From Spirometra erinaceieuropaei (Eukaryota; Platyhelminthes; Cestoda; Diphyllobothriidea; Diphyllobothriidae), in assembly GCA_902702965.1 (NCBI GenBank), contig CACRXP010000623.1, positions 128,787 to 192,786 of the forward strand: 64,000 bases of DNA, read 5' to 3'. Of this stretch, positions 62,830 to 64,000 are shown piece after piece. The first letter of the stretch is position 1. Every line of letters starts with the position of its first letter. Under the pieces are notes generated by a model. That model did not search any database. It was not told the origin of the DNA and was given only the letters and a program-made list of their open reading frames with translations. A program made the translations under genes and the position numbers.

Positions 62830-64000
62830 CTACGTGTTTATGCTGATTTTATTTTGAACTAGTCTGCCCAGAAAAAGGGCCGCTAAGTTGTGCATAAAGA
62901 TTTTGAGAAACTCTTCCTCTAACACCATTTCACTTCATTTTGTGCGACAATTTAAAAATTGTTTGTGATGCTTTTTAACTTACAAATACATGTGTACTTT
63001 AATCATTATGATAAGACTACTAAATTCCACTTAGATTTTAAGCTTACGCTTTAGACATTTATTTTGTCGGGCAAACACTTTTAAATGATTGAACGATTGT
63101 TTATGTGATCGTAATAGGACACTACGCAGGCATTAAATTATGGTTCTCGTCTATACTTATCATTTTTATTACCTCAACCTCTCTTTATGAGAGGAAACAA
63201 ATAAATATTAGTTTTGCTGTATTTAATCAAGAAGCTTGTAATTCATTTGTGACGCATGATGCTCCAAAGACGGTAACATCAATCTATATGCCATCCAAAA
63301 GATTCTCCGTGATTAGACAGATGTCTAAAAATCGAAATGAAGTTAATATTTGCGACGTTTTTTTTGAAAACCTTAAGATCACCAACCTTTCTACAGAACG
63401 TCAGCGATAGCCAGATTAGTATTTTTTCGAATTAGCACATACAAAGTTTTGTATTATTTTTGATACCGCGTCACATTTTGACCAAAGTGTTCGTTGATTG
63501 CTCTATTCCACTTTTTAAAATATTTCCCTTTTTAATCAAAATAAGCACGTTTTCTGCAAAGGGGTACATTGGTGGATGTAGGTGTTTTTGAAACTATACG
63601 AAACTCTGCGGACCGTTGCCTTAAGTAAGCTTTTATGTATAAGACGGCAGGATCCCTTGGTAAGACTACAGCATTATTGTTCTATACATTAGGGTTTACG
63701 CCGTTGAGTTTGAACCGTGTAATAGGATGTATTCGAGATCAATAAGAGAAACAAATCCAAGATGAGGATCAAAAAGTCGAGTTTTATTTACGCAATGACA
63801 TTTTCATAATAAATAATTTGACATAAACCATTACGCACAAGATAAATTCCCAAGTTATTTTCATAGCTTAACTATGTTGTTATAGAATAAAGGACAGTTC
63901 TTAGTGATTTTGATTAATAAGGTTTAAAAAAGCACTATGCGTTATCACCATATCCTTATTGTTGTGTCATTAGAATAATCATGTATATATATATTTAAAG
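62830..64000. other. AT-rich window end
   Basis: An open stretch of 101 codons (63105-63410, plus) begins without ATG and has no motif; I treat it as chance. No other feature was seen. Confidence 0.35.

Noticed and set aside
63105..63410. 101-codon open frame after a possible acceptor downstream of the candidate peptide gene
   Set aside because: AT-rich, no motif, no ATG, and not needed as an exon because the peptide gene already has a stop and AATAAA.

Overview
This is AT-rich, gene-poor eukaryotic DNA, most likely a retroelement-rich intergenic stretch of a flatworm (parasitic platyhelminth, perhaps a tapeworm) genome. I infer this from the many Penelope-like elements (PLEs: reverse transcriptase plus GIY-YIG endonuclease), a CR1/Jockey-type LINE, a tRNA-derived SINE, and the absence of bacterial operons or ribosome binding sites. 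The exact species cannot be read from the sequence. No conserved host protein gene was recognised.

Layout. 0.2-1.1 kb: decayed fold-back repeat. 3.25-6.0 kb: head-to-head pair of PLE copies; the plus-strand copy keeps its N-terminal, RT and GIY-YIG parts but is broken. 6.9-7.9 and 11.2-12.2 kb: two ~1 kb fold-back elements whose arms are inverted copies of each other. 7.9-9.4 kb: PLE termini and an RT fragment. 14.5-15.8 kb: best-preserved PLE (310-codon open frame, minus strand). 22.4-23.2 kb: a second PLE lineage abutting an LTR-like sequence. 24-28.4 kb: cluster of PLE terminal repeats. 28.5-30.1 kb: frameshifted PLE. 30-41 kb: mostly featureless, with a SINE at 37.7 kb and fold-back copies at 35.2 and 39.6 kb. 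41.4-43.0 kb: broken LINE. 43.2-44.8 and 46.7-47.2 kb: more fold-back copies. 48.9 and 54.2 kb: two copies of a ~120 bp repeat about 90 % identical by eye. 49.7-51.0 and 59.8-60.8 kb: PLE remnants. 62.2-62.8 kb: candidate small two-exon gene for a secreted Cys-containing peptide, the only plausible host gene.

Two systems tie the window together. First, most PLE ends carry a hammerhead-ribozyme-like core (CTGATGA, a helix, GAAAC, a short loop, GTC/GTT). Its helix II shows compensatory base changes between copies, and a shared tail follows it. Second, a fold-back family with arms of ~400 bp and CAGT-like termini is present in about eight copies of different age. All element coding regions are interrupted, so none looks autonomous today. 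Coordinates of repeats were judged by eye and are approximate to about 20-50 bases.
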